Under the pieces are notes generated by a model that saw only the letters and a program-made list of their open reading frames with translations, was not told the origin of the DNA and made no database searches. This document shows positions 1 through 12,078 of a stretch of DNA of 64,000 nucleotides, piece by piece. The stretch covers positions 39,636,631 to 39,700,630 of the forward strand of contig NC_092568.1 of NCBI RefSeq assembly GCF_037975245.1, given 5' to 3'. Made by a program: the position numbers and the translations under genes. The DNA is from Apostichopus japonicus. Taxonomy: Eukaryota; Echinodermata; Holothuroidea; Aspidochirotida; Stichopodidae. Position 1 is the stretch's first letter, and each line of letters opens with the position of its first letter.

Positions 1-522
1 TGCATTGTCACAAGAATATGATTCTATCAATTTCCTAATCAGTGATTTTCACAGTATTCATAATTACGATAAAAGGTCAAATCCTGTTTTTTTGGGGAGG
101 GGAGAGGAGGGTTGGTGGAGGGGTGGTGGGAGGATCTCTACTACATACACAATCGTATAGAGTTCCTTGCTATTGTTGGTATCAAGCTTGATCATGATTT
201 AAATATATCTACAAGTACAATTTACTGAACAGGCAAATTAACAAGTAGGGTTTGCCCTGTAGGCATAACACACAAAGATGGAAAATTTGAGGCAGCATTG
301 TATCTAAGATAGGTAATATGGTAGAGATATCAGTCACACGAACAAATTTAATTTTAGTCACATCAAAACGTGTATGAGTATGACAATAATCAAGTGAGCA
401 ACTGCCAGTGAGAGATTTTCTTCATTTCGATGTGAACTAGTTTAAAATTGGGTATTACTATGGTTGCAGTTTAATTCAAATATTTTGTATAATCTGCTTT
501 GAAAATTCAAATGTTACTCTAT
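1..522. other. No gene recognised; G-rich patch
   Basis: I see no exon here on either strand. A purine/G-rich patch lies at about 88-135. Because ACSS1 exons run leftwards off the window, this stretch is probably ACSS1 intron. Confidence 0.4.
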
Positions 523-891
523 GCAATTACTAGTGTTTAAATCGGGAACCGGGTACCCGAGAGCCGTTACCCGTCGGGTATCCGGGTACCCGGGAAAAAA
601 TTGTTTACCCTCGTGTATCATGATTTTCAAGAAATTACATATTAAATGCTATAATAAACTAATTATATTCTCTAATGACAATGTTTTCATGTTCAAAAAC
701 GTATGTGTAAGGTAAGGTATAAAACCTTCCTCAATAATTTCTATTTGCTTTTTTTCTGTCATATAAACTTGTTAATTACTTAATATAATTAATATTACTA
801 CTAATTAGTAGTTATGTTGTTAACATCGCACTGCCGCCACTGCTTTTGCTTGCTCTCCACCTCTATTGGATCATACCATAAAATATCCCTT

Positions 892-946
892 TAGCTCAGT
901 TGTTAATACTACTATCTATTATGCAGGCCCAGGGTTCGCATTAGCT
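892..946 (+). other. tRNA-like A-box/B-box remnant inside the hAT element
   Basis: The segment has TAGCTCAGTTG (like a pol III A box) and, about 40 bp later, GGTTCGCATTA (like a B box). I could not fold a credible cloverleaf. At most it is a degenerate tRNA-derived SINE fragment. Confidence 0.2.
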
Positions 947-1117
947 GCGAGATTACGCGATTCGCGCAATTGGATCGCATTTGGAATACACGATTAGTAA
1001 AAAGCCACTTGCGATTATTATTTATTAGTTATCCCGTCTATAATCCATAAACATGTCGTAAAATTCCTTGTCAGCCTTTCCTTCTATGAAATTAACGAAT
1101 GAATAAATAATAATTTC

Positions 1118-1425
1118 TACCACATGGTAGCCTAACACCACACTAAGTCAATGCATGAGAAATCTAGCTAAGCCTAACCATCTGTTTATTCGCTGAAATT
1201 GTGACGCAGTTATAAGATATCCATGGAACACATTCATTATTGCTGTTACGTTCGACCACATGGTTGCCTAACACCACACTAAGTCAATGGGGTAATCTAG
1301 CATAGCCATTTGTTTATGAGCTGAAATTGTGACGCAGTTATAAGATATCCATGGAATACTTTCGTTATTGCTGTTATCTTCAACCACATGGTAGCCTAAC
1401 ACCACACTAAGTCAATGGGCAATCT
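1118..1425. repeat. Three tandem copies of ~130-bp unit
   Basis: The phrase accacatggtagcctaacac recurs at about 1119, 1256 and 1384 with small changes. It is followed each time by matching sequence on chromosome-like repeats such as ctgaaattgtgacgcagtta. It is internal to the hAT element at 531-1553. Confidence 0.7.
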
Positions 1426-1929
1426 GCCTAACCGTAGATTTGCAATTTTTTTTTTAAATCACACTTTGCGTAGGATTTGGGTAATAAATTAGGAACCGGG
1501 TAGTAGTGCGTCGGGCGGGTACCCGGGTACCCGGATAACCCGTGCAAACACTAGCAATTACCATACTCAACAATCATGTCACAACTCAGCAGGAGGTACT
1601 ATTATTTAGCATCCATATACAAAATATCAAATACAAATTCCACAAGTCACTTTTCCTGCAATGCAATTTTGCCATTTCCACATTAAGCAGTGTGTGTGAC
1701 TTAATTGCAACTTGTCATTTCCACATTTGGCAGTGAGTGTGACTAAATTGCGGGTTGGTAAAGAGACAGGGTCCTTTACTGTTACAATCCGATTCAGCAA
1801 GATTCACTCTTCCCTTGATGATCGAGTTATTCTGACATCTATCACCGTATGAGAATAATAACACATTGATGTGTTAACTCTCTCGTTACTGCTATAAGAC
1901 TCCAAGACTCAGTTGACCTGTGACCTCAC

Positions 1930-2029
1930 CTGGAAAATCTTTGAGATATGTAGTAGTTCTGGCCAGACCTGGCCATGGTTGTTTTATGCACAGAGCACCA
2001 GAGACATTGTTGCCATGGATTTCTTGTTT
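1930..2029 (-). CDS. ACSS1: ACSS1-like exon g (short; lacks GDHxRF segment)
   Basis: It encodes [20 protein letters not shown] and then [14 protein letters not shown], matching the family pattern VSGALCI-x-x-x-WPG-x-ART. After ART the family normally has about nine residues including GDHxRF before the Tyr-Phe-Lys...Pro-Gly that ends this segment; here they are missing in frame. Acceptor ctccatag, donor G|gtgagg. Confidence 0.85.
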
Positions 2030-5000
2030 CTATGGAGAAAACAAAATACAAACAACTTCAATCAATGAGGGCAGTTTTCTTACACTTTGTAGGAGACAGA
2101 TTCTTAACTGACAAAAGTGTAAAAAAAAATCACTGCTGTATGATTATTTTTTAATGGAAAAGACAACCAGCCAAACCGCTTCAGTAAATACTGATGAATC
2201 CAATAAACAGTATTATGAATAAATTTCAAAAGAAGAGATGGATAATATTTACTCTAATCAAGTGACTTAATAGACTGCATTTGGGTTGCTATCAAATATT
2301 CTAACATGTATTGTGTTGCATACTTTGCTCTGAATAATAGTCTGATATTTTATCTGCTGATAGTGTGGTGTACCTAACCTTGCAGTGCTCGTCAGTTCTT
2401 TGATTTGGTTGTTTGTATCGCACCCTTCCTTTAATGTGATGATGTGGTGCATGCGACCTTGTAAACCTCAGCTGTCCTTTGTTAGTTTCCTTATTATTTG
2501 CCAAATTACTAAGAGTGTACCATGATCATATGGCAGTGCTGATTTTAACTTTTTTTTAAACTTATTGCTTAACACTAATTCCATAGGTGACAATTTAATA
2601 GGAAAGTTTGATGTTTCTTTGAAAGACTACCACGGTCTGTGTCATAATTTCAATATGTTTTTCAATTTCTTTATTCCAGTCTAAATTACAAAATTTATAA
2701 ATAGGACACACATAAAAGACGTAAAAATGTACAATCATGAAAGCATGAACAAATAGGAAATAAGATGGAGGATTAGAAGGTTGAAAATTAAAAGGATTAT
2801 AACAGAGATTCTAAGAACTCATTTTGAATATAAATGGCTGCCCTGTAGAAAAATGAATTCTTAAAAAGCATAATTCTAAAAGTTGGCAATTAGATATTAG
2901 GATTACCTAGATTGTACTTATTGGTTCTATTGCACATAATACAACCCTCTTCAATATAATAGCGCCTGAATGGATTGAATCAAGTTAACTACATGCCTTT
3001 ATTTTGTTCTTTACTATACCAGTTTTATTTTATTTTTGTTTTTATTTTTCTTTACTAATATATATTATGTTGATAATATCTGAAAACAAATAAATGTACA
3101 CAAAGCTTGTTGCAATATAGTCTAGTTAAGACCCTATTTTGAACAGCGTAGTGTACCATTCTTTTTCACAAAGCTATTTTCCCGTATCAATTTGCTGTAC
3201 TGCTCAGAGAACGCCCTTGGCAATGCTTTATTGATACTAGGGTCTTGCACATTTCTCACAAGCTATCTTATGTTTTGCTTTGATTTTGGCAGATTTGTTT
3301 CGGAAAAGCAAAGAAGCCAATCAGCCTTGACAATCCTCAATAAGTTTATTCATGCCATCCCTCCCTTAGTGAACAATCACTTGGCAATGGATTGGTTTGT
3401 ACACTGATAGACGGATAGACGTGACATGCATGCATGCAATTTCGTTAATTAAATATGAATTAAGATTTTGTTGTTTGCATAAGTTCACGCACCTCTCAGA
3501 ATGGATATATCTACAATGGATACAACACAAACATTCTGGAGACTGGATGTAGCTACAATAAATGCCACACAAACATTCTGTGGACTGGATATGGCTACAA
3601 TAGATACCAAACAAACATTCTGGAGACTGGTTACAGCTACAATAGATACCACACAATAGTGTAAACGATCCACATATTTACCTCTTCATTTAAAAGCTGA
3701 GGATTGATGCCAAAGAAAGGCCTCATAGGGCCATGTCTGATCTCTGCGTTGGGAGCCGAGGATCGGGGGCTGATACAAATAGCACCAGTCTCTGGAAGAA
3801 AAGGCAAAAGACATAGAATATATTAATAAAAAGCCTAAAAGGATTTTCTGGTGACAAACAATGTCAAACCGTTATGTTTGAGAGAAAAATATTCCACACT
3901 GCTAGTTGAAAACCCCATCTCAATATCTTGCCCCTAACTAGAGATATTTTTGATTGAATGCGACCTTTTCTGACTGGCTAAACCTTCAACTACTCCAGGA
4001 AGTTGGATCACAGTAGGGGTCTGTGATGTCATTGAAAGCTTTGCTTAGGCTATTATATAATCTTCTTGTTGATTTATCCATGAAGTCTGATACATTTGGA
4101 ATGTTTGCTTACCTGTCAAAGTTCTCTGTACAAAATCATTTTATCAATTTTTTGTATGTATCTCTATGTATGTATCTCTCTTGTGGAAATATTCTATTCC
4201 TCTATGGATAAATGACTGACAGATTATAAAGAAAACAAAGACACTTTCAAAGGTCATACAAAAAGCCACAGAGCAATTTATACGGACTAAGCAGCTTTAG
4301 GTTCATGAATTACATGCACAGACTATGCTAATTGTCTTTGCTATCATAGTGTGATAGGCTATGCGAGTCTTTAACTTGTGTTTAGGAAAGCAAAGATACA
4401 TGTACTACTTCTAAATTCCTACAGACACCTAGCCAATTTGCCCTGGCTATATTCAGTACATTTGTTGTGTGTGATAATCTCATTCAAAATCTGTTGACAT
4501 TTTTTGAAAAGCTCTTTTTGTTTCCAAGATATGCACATTTGAACTTTGATCAATCTGGGAAACTCATTAAATATTTGCAAACTAACATGAAGTGTTGCAC
4601 TCATCAACATTTCTTATTTTAGGCCTTAATAAGTTAACCCCTAATTACAAGCCCACATATGTCATTTGAATAACAAGATGTTCTTCTTTTCAAGGAAGAC
4701 AAAATAATTGAAAATATCACCTTAGGCCACAAACCTGTGTTCAGTGTCTTTGAAACGAAGGTTGTAAAAACAAAGGATAAAATTAGGCAGCCCCTCCTGT
4801 TATATCTTCAACATGCATAATTAGCTAATGTTTATTCATAAATGAAACTAGAATTAAGAAAAGACTTGTAAAATGGTCAATCTTCAATTGAATTTGATGG
4901 GAGTTGCAGCTATTTTCATGATTTCTACTGTCTTTAAGAGTAATTAGGACAATGTTGTTCATAGGTGCTCCCTAGACCTTAAACTATTCAAAGAAATAAA

Positions 5001-8000
5001 GAGAGTTATAGTAATAATCTTCTTGAAACCAATTGTGTGTCTGCAATTTCCATTTATTAAAATAGATTTTTAATATTGATGAGTAGTATAAGTTAGGTAC
5101 TTGTATGTATATAGATGCCTCTACACCTACAATCTAATTTCCAATTTTCCCAAATTTATTCCCTGCTTTCTAATCTCTCAGTTATTTTTATAATCCTTCA
5201 TGGTTTCAAAATTCCCATACAACAATCTTCTCAGAGTAAGAGGTGCTAAATATATACACAGATCTAGGCTTTGGATTGACAATGAGAAAATCACCAGAGG
5301 AAGAAAGTCAAATAGGAATAACGAATCACTCCAGATACTAAATATTAAGAGGGATTTGATCCTTAGAGAGAGACTGTGGCATTTTATCACTCTTGAAGAA
5401 CTGAAAATACTATCAAATGGTGTTTGCATGAAAATTATTTCTTAGGTTTGGTGAAAACTGACATAACATAATTGTGAGTTGTTACGCTCATGTGATCTGC
5501 ACATGGGGTGAATGTGTGGAATACTGAGAAACACAGACTGACACAAGAGTCTCTCAAGAATTTTTAACAAACAGTCAAACAGACCAAGAAGTGAGATTAA
5601 GCCTTATATGGTTTCAAAAGCTTAGCTTAATGTGCAGTGTTGGCATATTCCTCTTGCCCTCATGTACAGCTTTTCAACACCATTGTGTACAAGAGTGCAT
5701 GAGTGTGAGGAGACAGGTGCAGCAAGGAAACAAAGTAAATGTGTGACCTAATATGACTTGGAACCATTTCTTCAAACCATGCAGTATAAACATAGTCATC
5801 TATATAATTACAACACAGTAAAAATCTGATATTTGCATATATATTTATGCATATATATATCTGTATATGTGGTATCAATCTGATAGAGTCAACATGTTTC
5901 TGCCAGTAAGACAAACAAGGCTGCAAATAGTTATTTTTCCACTTTGTGTAACAGATCATCAAGAAAGATTTAAAGAGCTCAATGTGGCTGTTCTTTTGGT
6001 ATTATCCACCAGTTAATAATAACATTCTTTACCTGAAACCAAGCATGTACATCTTACCTTTTTGCCACCAAGTATCCACCAGATCACACCTTTTGTCACC
6101 AACGACATCATGATACCATTCCCAAGCTTCATGGTTCAATGGCTCTCCCACTAAAATTAAACAATAAGACAGCCTTGTACTGCTCATGAATACATGTTGC
6201 AACCTTCTCCACTGTCACGTTTCATCACAAAATATGATTGATTCGATGTCTTGCATAGAAAACCAAAGTTTATCCTGTTTTAGCCTTCGTGGATGTAAGA
6301 ATAAAGTACATGAAACGCCATACGTGTGACTATACTGTAGGACTATATGCACTCTTACAGGTACATGAACTACCAGACATATTAGAACCGAACTATTATA
6401 CAATCCTATAGATACATGAAATGCCATATGTGTGACTATACTGTAGAACTATATATGCACTCTTACAGGTACATGAAATGCCATACATATTAGAAAAACT
6501 GGACTATTGTACAATCCTATAGATACATGAAATGCCATACGTGTAACTATACAATAGGACTTCATTCACTCTTACAGGTACATGAAATGCCATACATATT
6601 AGAACTGGACTATTATACAATCCTATTGGTATATAAAATTCCATACATATATAAATTTGAACATGTGCAATTGTATGGGTACATGACATACCATAAAACC
6701 TATGACTATAGCACTATGTGCTAGTCAGTTAAAGTAAGCTAATTAGATGAATGCATTTAGCAATACATAGAAATAACTGATCGATCTATTAGCAATTTTA
6801 TCTCTTTACTGTGATGAAACCTACATGCAAATATGTAACAATATTAATGTGAAGAGTTGTTCCCTCAACTAACTGATGAGAAGTTTATCCCATTGTGCAA
6901 TGTTCAGAAATATCTTTCAATGAGCTAGAAGATGACCTCACGAAACACTTTGTACATTTCAAAGAAACTCCTTCGAATTCTATTAGTATTTAAAATGTCA
7001 CACAAAAGTGAGGCAAATAGATGATGATCAAATAACTTATTCTTTAGCAAAGTAAGAGTGTGGGACTCCACTGGTACATCATTGCTACCTAAATCAGTGT
7101 GGAAAATACATAAATTTTCAAATAGTATAATATATCTATGAAGACATTTCAACCAGGTACAAATTTATGGAGGGTCCTCACCTTGAACAACCTCTTCAGA
7201 CAGTCTGATACTTAAACAGTCCCTTAAAACTGGTACTGCATGACAACAAAGAAATAAACTTACTTAAATAATTATTAAAGTTAAACTGCTACTCTCTGAA
7301 ATTTCCGAGTAGTCTACACCAGCTCCACTTACCACATCCTAATGTCCGTAGGGAGGACCTATCATACTTCTTAACGAAAGTGTCCCCGGATTTCAACAGC
7401 AGCCTCAGGGCTGTTGGGGCAAGATATATCTGGTTCACTTTAAACCTCTCAACCATTTCCCAGTAACGACCTACAAATATAAGAAGACAAAAAGAAATAA
7501 TGATGGCTTTAAAGACCGAAACATTTAAAGAACACATCTATAACATGTAGACAGAACAAAAACATGGAAAAGCTACAAAGAACTGTGTAAATTTGCATAG
7601 TCATATACTTTTGCTACACCTTTTTTGTTAAAATGCTGTAAATGTAGAAAGAGTTGGTAGATGCCTCAAACAAACATCAGTAATTTCATTACTGAACTAC
7701 CATTTATACATATCAGATTTTATTAGGGGTAATAGCCAACCCATTTATACAAGTTTTGCAGGATCTTTAACCTTGCGAGCCGCTCGCACAGATTAACTCC
7801 GAACTCTCGCCAATGCATGGTCAGCATGTTGCGCTGTTGTGCAACCCACATTCCTGCATAACAACGACTACAAAGGACTTGTGATATCTCGCAAACATTT
7901 GCGGCCATAACATCAACCACAAACAACAGTCTACTTTGCATATTAGAATCAAGGCTAAAGTTGTTAGTTTCATTATAGCTATAACTGAGGATAATTATTT

Positions 8001-11000
8001 TCAACTCCTGCGGTAAGAAGAAGTACTTTATAGTTAGCACAGACCATTGCAACTTGAGTGAATCTGTTGGGGAGTGAAATGTGGCCATGGAATGGAAATA
8101 ACTGCCATAAACTGTGGCCAACTAGCACTGGCTGTCAGTAGTATGATGTTGTTATGGTGATGAGAACAACAGAACTAACCTGGGTCTGGATAGGTTGGAA
8201 CACTCTCAAAGAGTATTGAAGTAGCACCATTGCAGAGGGGACCATACACGACAAAACTGTGACCTGTTATCCAACCAACGTCAGCCACGCAGGCATAGAT
8301 ATCTCCAGGACAATAGTCAAAAACAAACTGACAAAAAATAAAAGAAAAATATGTACAACAACACATGGCTTACTTTTAAAGCTTAATGCTACCTGCTTTG
8401 AAATATGTACTATTCAGGGCAATTTAGCTTGAAGCAAAGATCCATAAACTTGTCCATAGGATATTTCTAATCTGGGTGACAATTCTATCTGGATAAGACA
8501 TTTTTCAAAACAATTGCTGCCTTTCTATTCTATAGCTTAGTGTGTTGAAAACCTTGCACCTACCAAGGCATGTTGGGCACTAGGCAGTGACAATAGCTGA
8601 GTGTACAAGGAAATGTCATAAATCTTGATTAATTTGTGAGTGAGAATCATACTAGAAGACTGGAAAACTATTTTAAGAGGAAGTATGATCTGTAGTAATA
8701 ACGTTATTATGGTTAGGTGTTTTTAACTTTGAAAATGGAATCACTTGTAAAATATGACTTGTTTGATTAGTTTTTGCAATCACACAAGGGGTTTTCCAGT
8801 TTCCATGTGAAAGAATTGTCTGTTTATGCTCCAATTGATCTATAAGAATGATCTAAACTCTGTCAACAAAGAAAAGGTGACCATAAAGCCACACTTTGCT
8901 GTAAGTATCAGCGCTGCATTGTTAGGTGGGAGCTATGGCTGGTACACAACATAATAATAGCAGCTATAGCTGTCCTTATAACATCGATAACAACCTGTTA
9001 CAGGGCCTTAGACCAAGCATCATTGAATTGGCCAAATGACTTGACTGCCAAAATTTGATCAATATAATCATAGCATGTAGCAATATAACATTATATATAG
9101 GATCAAGTGTCATAACATGCAGTAATATACCACTACAGGTAGGTATATAGCACCAGGTTTCCTTCTATGTCATCATAGCATTTAGTAATCTATAGAATCA
9201 AGATTCCTTGTGCACCATCATAACATTGAGGAATATACAGTACCACTATATAGCATCACATCCTTCATACACCATCATAGCATGTAGTAATATACCACTA
9301 CATAGCATCAAGTTTCCTTCTATGTCATCATATCCTGTAGCTTGATATATAGCATCAAGCATGTAGTAATAATTTCATCATAGCATGTAGCAATATAAAT
9401 AGCATTCAGTTCCTTGTGTGCCATCATAGCATGTAGTAATATACCACTATTTAGGATAAGATTTCTTTATGTCATCATAGCATGTAGCAATATATATAGC
9501 ATTAAGCATGTAGTAATAATGTCATCATAGCATGTAGCATTATAAATAGCATTTAGTTTCCTTGGATGCCATTATAGCATGTAGTAATATACCACTATAT
9601 AGCATCACGTTCTCCATATGCCATCATAGCATGTAGTAATATACCACTTTATAGCATCACGTTCTCCATATGCCATCATAGCATGTAGTAATATAACACT
9701 ATATAGGATCAGGTTTCCTTCTGTTATCATAGCATGTAGCAATATATATAGCATTAATCATGTAGTAATGTCATCATAGCATGTAGTAATATACATACCA
9801 TCAAGTTTCCTTATGTGCCATCATAGCATGTAGTAATATAAACCATATTGCATCAAGTGTGCTGTCATAGCACATAACAAATAGTTTGCCTGTGTGGATT
9901 AGCTTGGTACTGGATCAAGCATTATTGATTACACTACAGGGTCAAGTTACCTTGTGTGCCATCATAGCATGTAGTAGATAACCTGCCTGGGCGTGGATTA
10001 ACCCTTTAGGTGATCCTGTAGAACCAGATGTGTACAGCATAAAGAGATGATCATTAGCATCCATAATTTCAGGAGGACACTCAGTTGATTCAGAAGCCAT
10101 TGCCTGTTAATAAAATATTCATATCTTTAATGCATGGATGAAATAGTATTTGAAATGACACCAAATTGGATCAATTAAGGCAACTTTCTGAAAGCAAAAT
10201 TACATGAATAATCAGATGTACAACAATCAAGAGATTAAAACAAATGCCTGTAACAAAGCAATCATAGTATAACAATAAGCATTGTTTGTTACACAAACAA
10301 AGTCTTTTAATAATACCAAATGGAAAGCTTTTAAATCCTCCAAATGCATAGTGACCTGCAGGCTGGCTACATCATGTGTCTTGCTAGTTATTCGGTAGCT
10401 ACGAATGGATGGAATCACCATGGAGTCGTTCTTGGGATAAATTTGGGCATTTTCTCATTTATGAGCAAAACTAATAAATATCATATATGGAGATATATGA
10501 CAGCCTGTTTACACACTGTGGTATGTTTTGGCCTATCATGCTATCATGATCTGGCCTCTAAAGTTAGAATAGGTCTATATGAAGATTGAAATGAGAGATA
10601 TTGGACCCAACTGATACCAAAAAATGACAAATCACAGACAAGCAATATTTCATAGTTTGTTTGGAACTATGTAAAAATTATGTATTATTATTATTATTGT
10701 TATTCTCAGAGGTATCAATAACAGCAACTTAAAGGGTATTAAATTAGGGGAACGTCAGTTAAAAGTGAACTTTACACCTTTCACCAATTTTCATCTTTAT
10801 GCAACTCTGTTTAATTCCTTTTCCTATTTCCTTTTTCATATTTTTCACTAAATGTGAAATTAAACACCATATTAACTCTTCTGGCTTCACATAGTCTAAC
10901 AATCAGGACTGGATTCATTAATTCACCAATTAAGAGACATTATAATGTAAAAACGATATCAAGAACATCACATACCCAGCCAAGGTTACCATCCTCATTA

Positions 11001-11412
11001 ACATCAAACATACAAACCACAAGGGTGAATAAACTGATCAATATAAATAATTTTACCATGGAAGAAGATAATAGTACTTCCAACATCAGGCAGTTAAAGC
11101 TCTCCACAGTTCTTTTATCTCCTCTTATCTGCTTCTTAAATTTCTTTTGTACCAGAGCAAAGCGATTGTGTTCAATCTATCTGGAATTAATGAGTCGTTC
11201 TGATATTAATACCATAACTTTTGCTACGGGCAACCTGTTCTAACGGAATGTCTAGTTGATGAGCCGGGACCTGGTTTCCAGTTCTCTGGGATACAAACAC
11301 TCTCTTGACCCCTGGACACTGATCCAGGGCAGCGTTGACCGTCTTCTTCAGCTCTATAAGTTTGCCTCCTCGGACTCCCTGGTCTGTGGTAATGTTTTCG
11401 TTTCTGCACCAG
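1930..11412 (-). CDS. ACSS1: Acetyl-CoA synthetase, ACSS1-like (mitochondrial type), partial gene
   Basis: The enzyme converts acetate, ATP and CoA to acetyl-CoA through acetyl-AMP; the ACSS1 branch acts in mitochondria. Seven exons join in phase: 11235-11412, 9951-10103, 8180-8327, 7333-7470, 6058-6150, 3682-3791 and 1930-2029. All have AG acceptors and GT donors and no internal stop. Together they encode about 310 residues of a family near 690. In order I see the ATP-binding loop [11 protein letters not shown], then [44 protein letters not shown], the A5 region DTWWQKETGA and [22 protein letters not shown] and [13 protein letters not shown] resemble ACSS1 more than cytosolic ACSS2. Two oddities: Lys replaces the usual Thr of WWQTETG, and about nine residues around the family GDHxRF motif are absent. 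C-terminal exons (the hinge and SGHRLG region) lie off the left edge. N-terminal exons were not found between 11412 and NAA40. It may be a divergent paralogue or a damaged gene. Confidence 0.88.
2030..3504. other. ACSS1-like intron, no further feature
   Basis: AT-rich sequence between exons g and f. I see no other exon, RNA gene or clear repeat. Confidence 0.5.
3505..3660. repeat. Minisatellite, ~45-bp unit, about 3.5 copies
   Basis: The phrase acaaacattctg followed by gagactgg or tggactgg, then a tagctacaata phrase, recurs about every 45 bp. It ends just before ACSS1 exon f. The Cys/Tyr-rich reading frames seen on the minus strand are a by-product of the repeat. Confidence 0.8.
3682..3791 (-). 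CDS. ACSS1: ACSS1-like exon f (A5 motif, second half)
   Basis: It encodes [18 protein letters not shown], then [19 protein letters not shown]. It completes the WWQ-K-ETG motif across the intron. Acceptor cttccag, donor gtaaat, phase 0 at its end. Confidence 0.92.
3792..6057. other. ACSS1-like intron, no gene recognised
   Basis: No further exon was recognised. Short alternating ATAT tracts occur at about 5835-5870. Both adjacent ACSS1 exons are in phase across this gap, so no intervening exon is needed. Confidence 0.5.
6058..6150 (-). CDS. ACSS1: ACSS1-like exon e (A5 motif, first half)
   Basis: It encodes [20 protein letters not shown] and then [11 protein letters not shown]; the last base of the exon starts the next Glu codon. 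In the family the tryptophan pair is followed by Gln-Thr-Glu-Thr-Gly; here Thr is replaced by Lys (codon AAA). Acceptor attttag, donor G|gtaaga. Confidence 0.93.
6290..6700. repeat. Minisatellite in ACSS1-like intron, ~105-115-bp unit, about 4 copies
   Basis: The phrases tacatgaaatgccata and gtgactatactgtag(g/a)act alternate with catattagaac(t/c)gaact and tacaatcctatagata in a regular composite unit. Confidence 0.8.
7333..7470 (-). CDS. ACSS1: ACSS1-like exon d
   Basis: It encodes [19 protein letters not shown], then [20 protein letters not shown] and SLRTLGC. Acceptor tttgtag, donor G|gtaagt. Phase matches the exons on both sides. Confidence 0.95.
8180..8327 (-). CDS. ACSS1: ACSS1-like exon c
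   Basis: It encodes [19 protein letters not shown], then [18 protein letters not shown] and [13 protein letters not shown]. The pattern D-x-G-W-x-T-G-H-S is conserved in acetyl-CoA synthetases. Acceptor ttgtcag, donor G|gttagt, phase 1. Confidence 0.95.
9058..9944. repeat. Minisatellite derived from the ACSS1-like exon b/donor junction
   Basis: About 15 imperfect units of ~50-75 bp carry tcatagcatgtagtaatata plus a variable link such as ccactatatagcatca. Some units also carry ccttgtgtgccatcatag. That phrase continues for 27 identical bases shared with the end of exon b (compare 9412-9438 with 9950-9976). The array abuts the exon, so it probably arose by slippage or unequal exchange from the exon end. 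Confidence 0.88.
9951..10103 (-). CDS. ACSS1: ACSS1-like exon b (ATP-binding P-loop)
   Basis: The exon has 51 codons with the A3 motif [15 protein letters not shown], which binds the ATP phosphates, and ends LLHAMMAHK|gtaact. Its last ~27 bases are repeated many times in the adjacent intron as a minisatellite (9058-9944). Confidence 0.93.
10104..11234. other. ACSS1-like intron
   Basis: No exon is needed here (exons a and b join at phase 0) and none was seen. A (TAT/ATT)n microsatellite lies at about 10680-10700. Confidence 0.5.
11235..11412 (-). CDS. ACSS1: ACSS1-like exon a (region before the P-loop)
   Basis: It encodes 59 codons beginning [17 protein letters not shown] and ending DIPLEQ, matching the ACSS stretch that reads ITxNQGxRGGxxxELKK. 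The acceptor is ttcctgtag. The donor is CAG|GTTGCC, a weak but GT donor. The phase (0) fits the next exon exactly. Confidence 0.85.
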
Positions 11413-12078
11413 CTACAGGAAAAAAATGAAAATAATACAGTATTTAAAGAAAAAAAGTGATTTAAAGTGATAACTCATATCTGAAAGGGATTTACGATGA
11501 AGTTTCTCCAGTCAAGAACTTTATTTATTGAACTTCATTAATTAATAAATAATTAATGTAAACCTGATGAGGTACACGTCGGGGTCAAGAGTTCTGATGA
11601 GGTCTTGTACACATTGGGGTCATAAGTCCTGAATGACTGCACTGCAGTTGTTAAGTTGAATAAGTATACCATTCTTTCAGTTACTTTAATTTGCATCTCA
11701 TAAATGTTGAATTTCTTTAGTAATAAATTAAAATTAATAACACTAAATTGTTTGCATCAAATTTACTTGTCCACCATTTTACATTCTGCTTCAATGTATA
11801 CATTAAATTAAAATACACAACAGCTCATACACTGTACACAAGTAGTAATTTAACACTGAAGAAGGTACTTGTCTTGTACTATATTATCATACTAACACAA
11901 TGCACAATGCAAAGTTTATACACATGTACACATCATGTACAAATTAATATTGTTGGTACATTTACATAGAACTAGTTTTAAATGATTGCATGCTAACAGA
12001 ATTTTACAAGACAATGGATTAAACTGAAAGCAAGGATATGAGAATACCTTTCCACTTTGATAACCACAATCATACTTG
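11413..12078. other. No gene recognised; short ~40-bp duplication
   Basis: Two copies of a gatgaggt...cac...ggggtca...gt phrase occur at about 11565-11625. I looked for ACSS1 N-terminal exons on the minus strand and found none that I trust. Confidence 0.4.

Larger units (their letters stand above)
531..1553. mobile_element. Non-autonomous hAT-like element with 8-bp target duplication
   Basis: The element starts TAGTGTTT and ends AAACACTA, an 8-bp perfect terminal inverted repeat. Just inside, both ends are rich in the palindromic motif CGGGTACCCG. It is flanked by a perfect 8-bp direct repeat, gcaattac (523-530 and 1554-1561), as expected for hAT insertions. It has no transposase reading frame, so it would have been mobilised in trans. 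The interior holds three tandem copies of a ~130-bp segment (about 1118-1425). It lies downstream of the last ACSS1 exon visible in the window, so it is probably intronic. Confidence 0.85.

Noticed and set aside
3366-3673. Cys/Tyr-rich minus-strand frames (96 and 62 codons)
   Set aside because: They are produced by the 45-bp minisatellite beside ACSS1-like exon f.
7172-7194. Short exon-like segment between a tatcag acceptor and a gtgagg donor
   Set aside because: Exons d and e already join in phase to give GCVGEPLN, so an added segment would break the protein.
7723-8121. 132-codon minus-strand frame in an ACSS1-like intron
   Set aside because: ACSS1-like exons c and d join in phase across it, it has no recognisable motif, and it has no sign of being spliced in.
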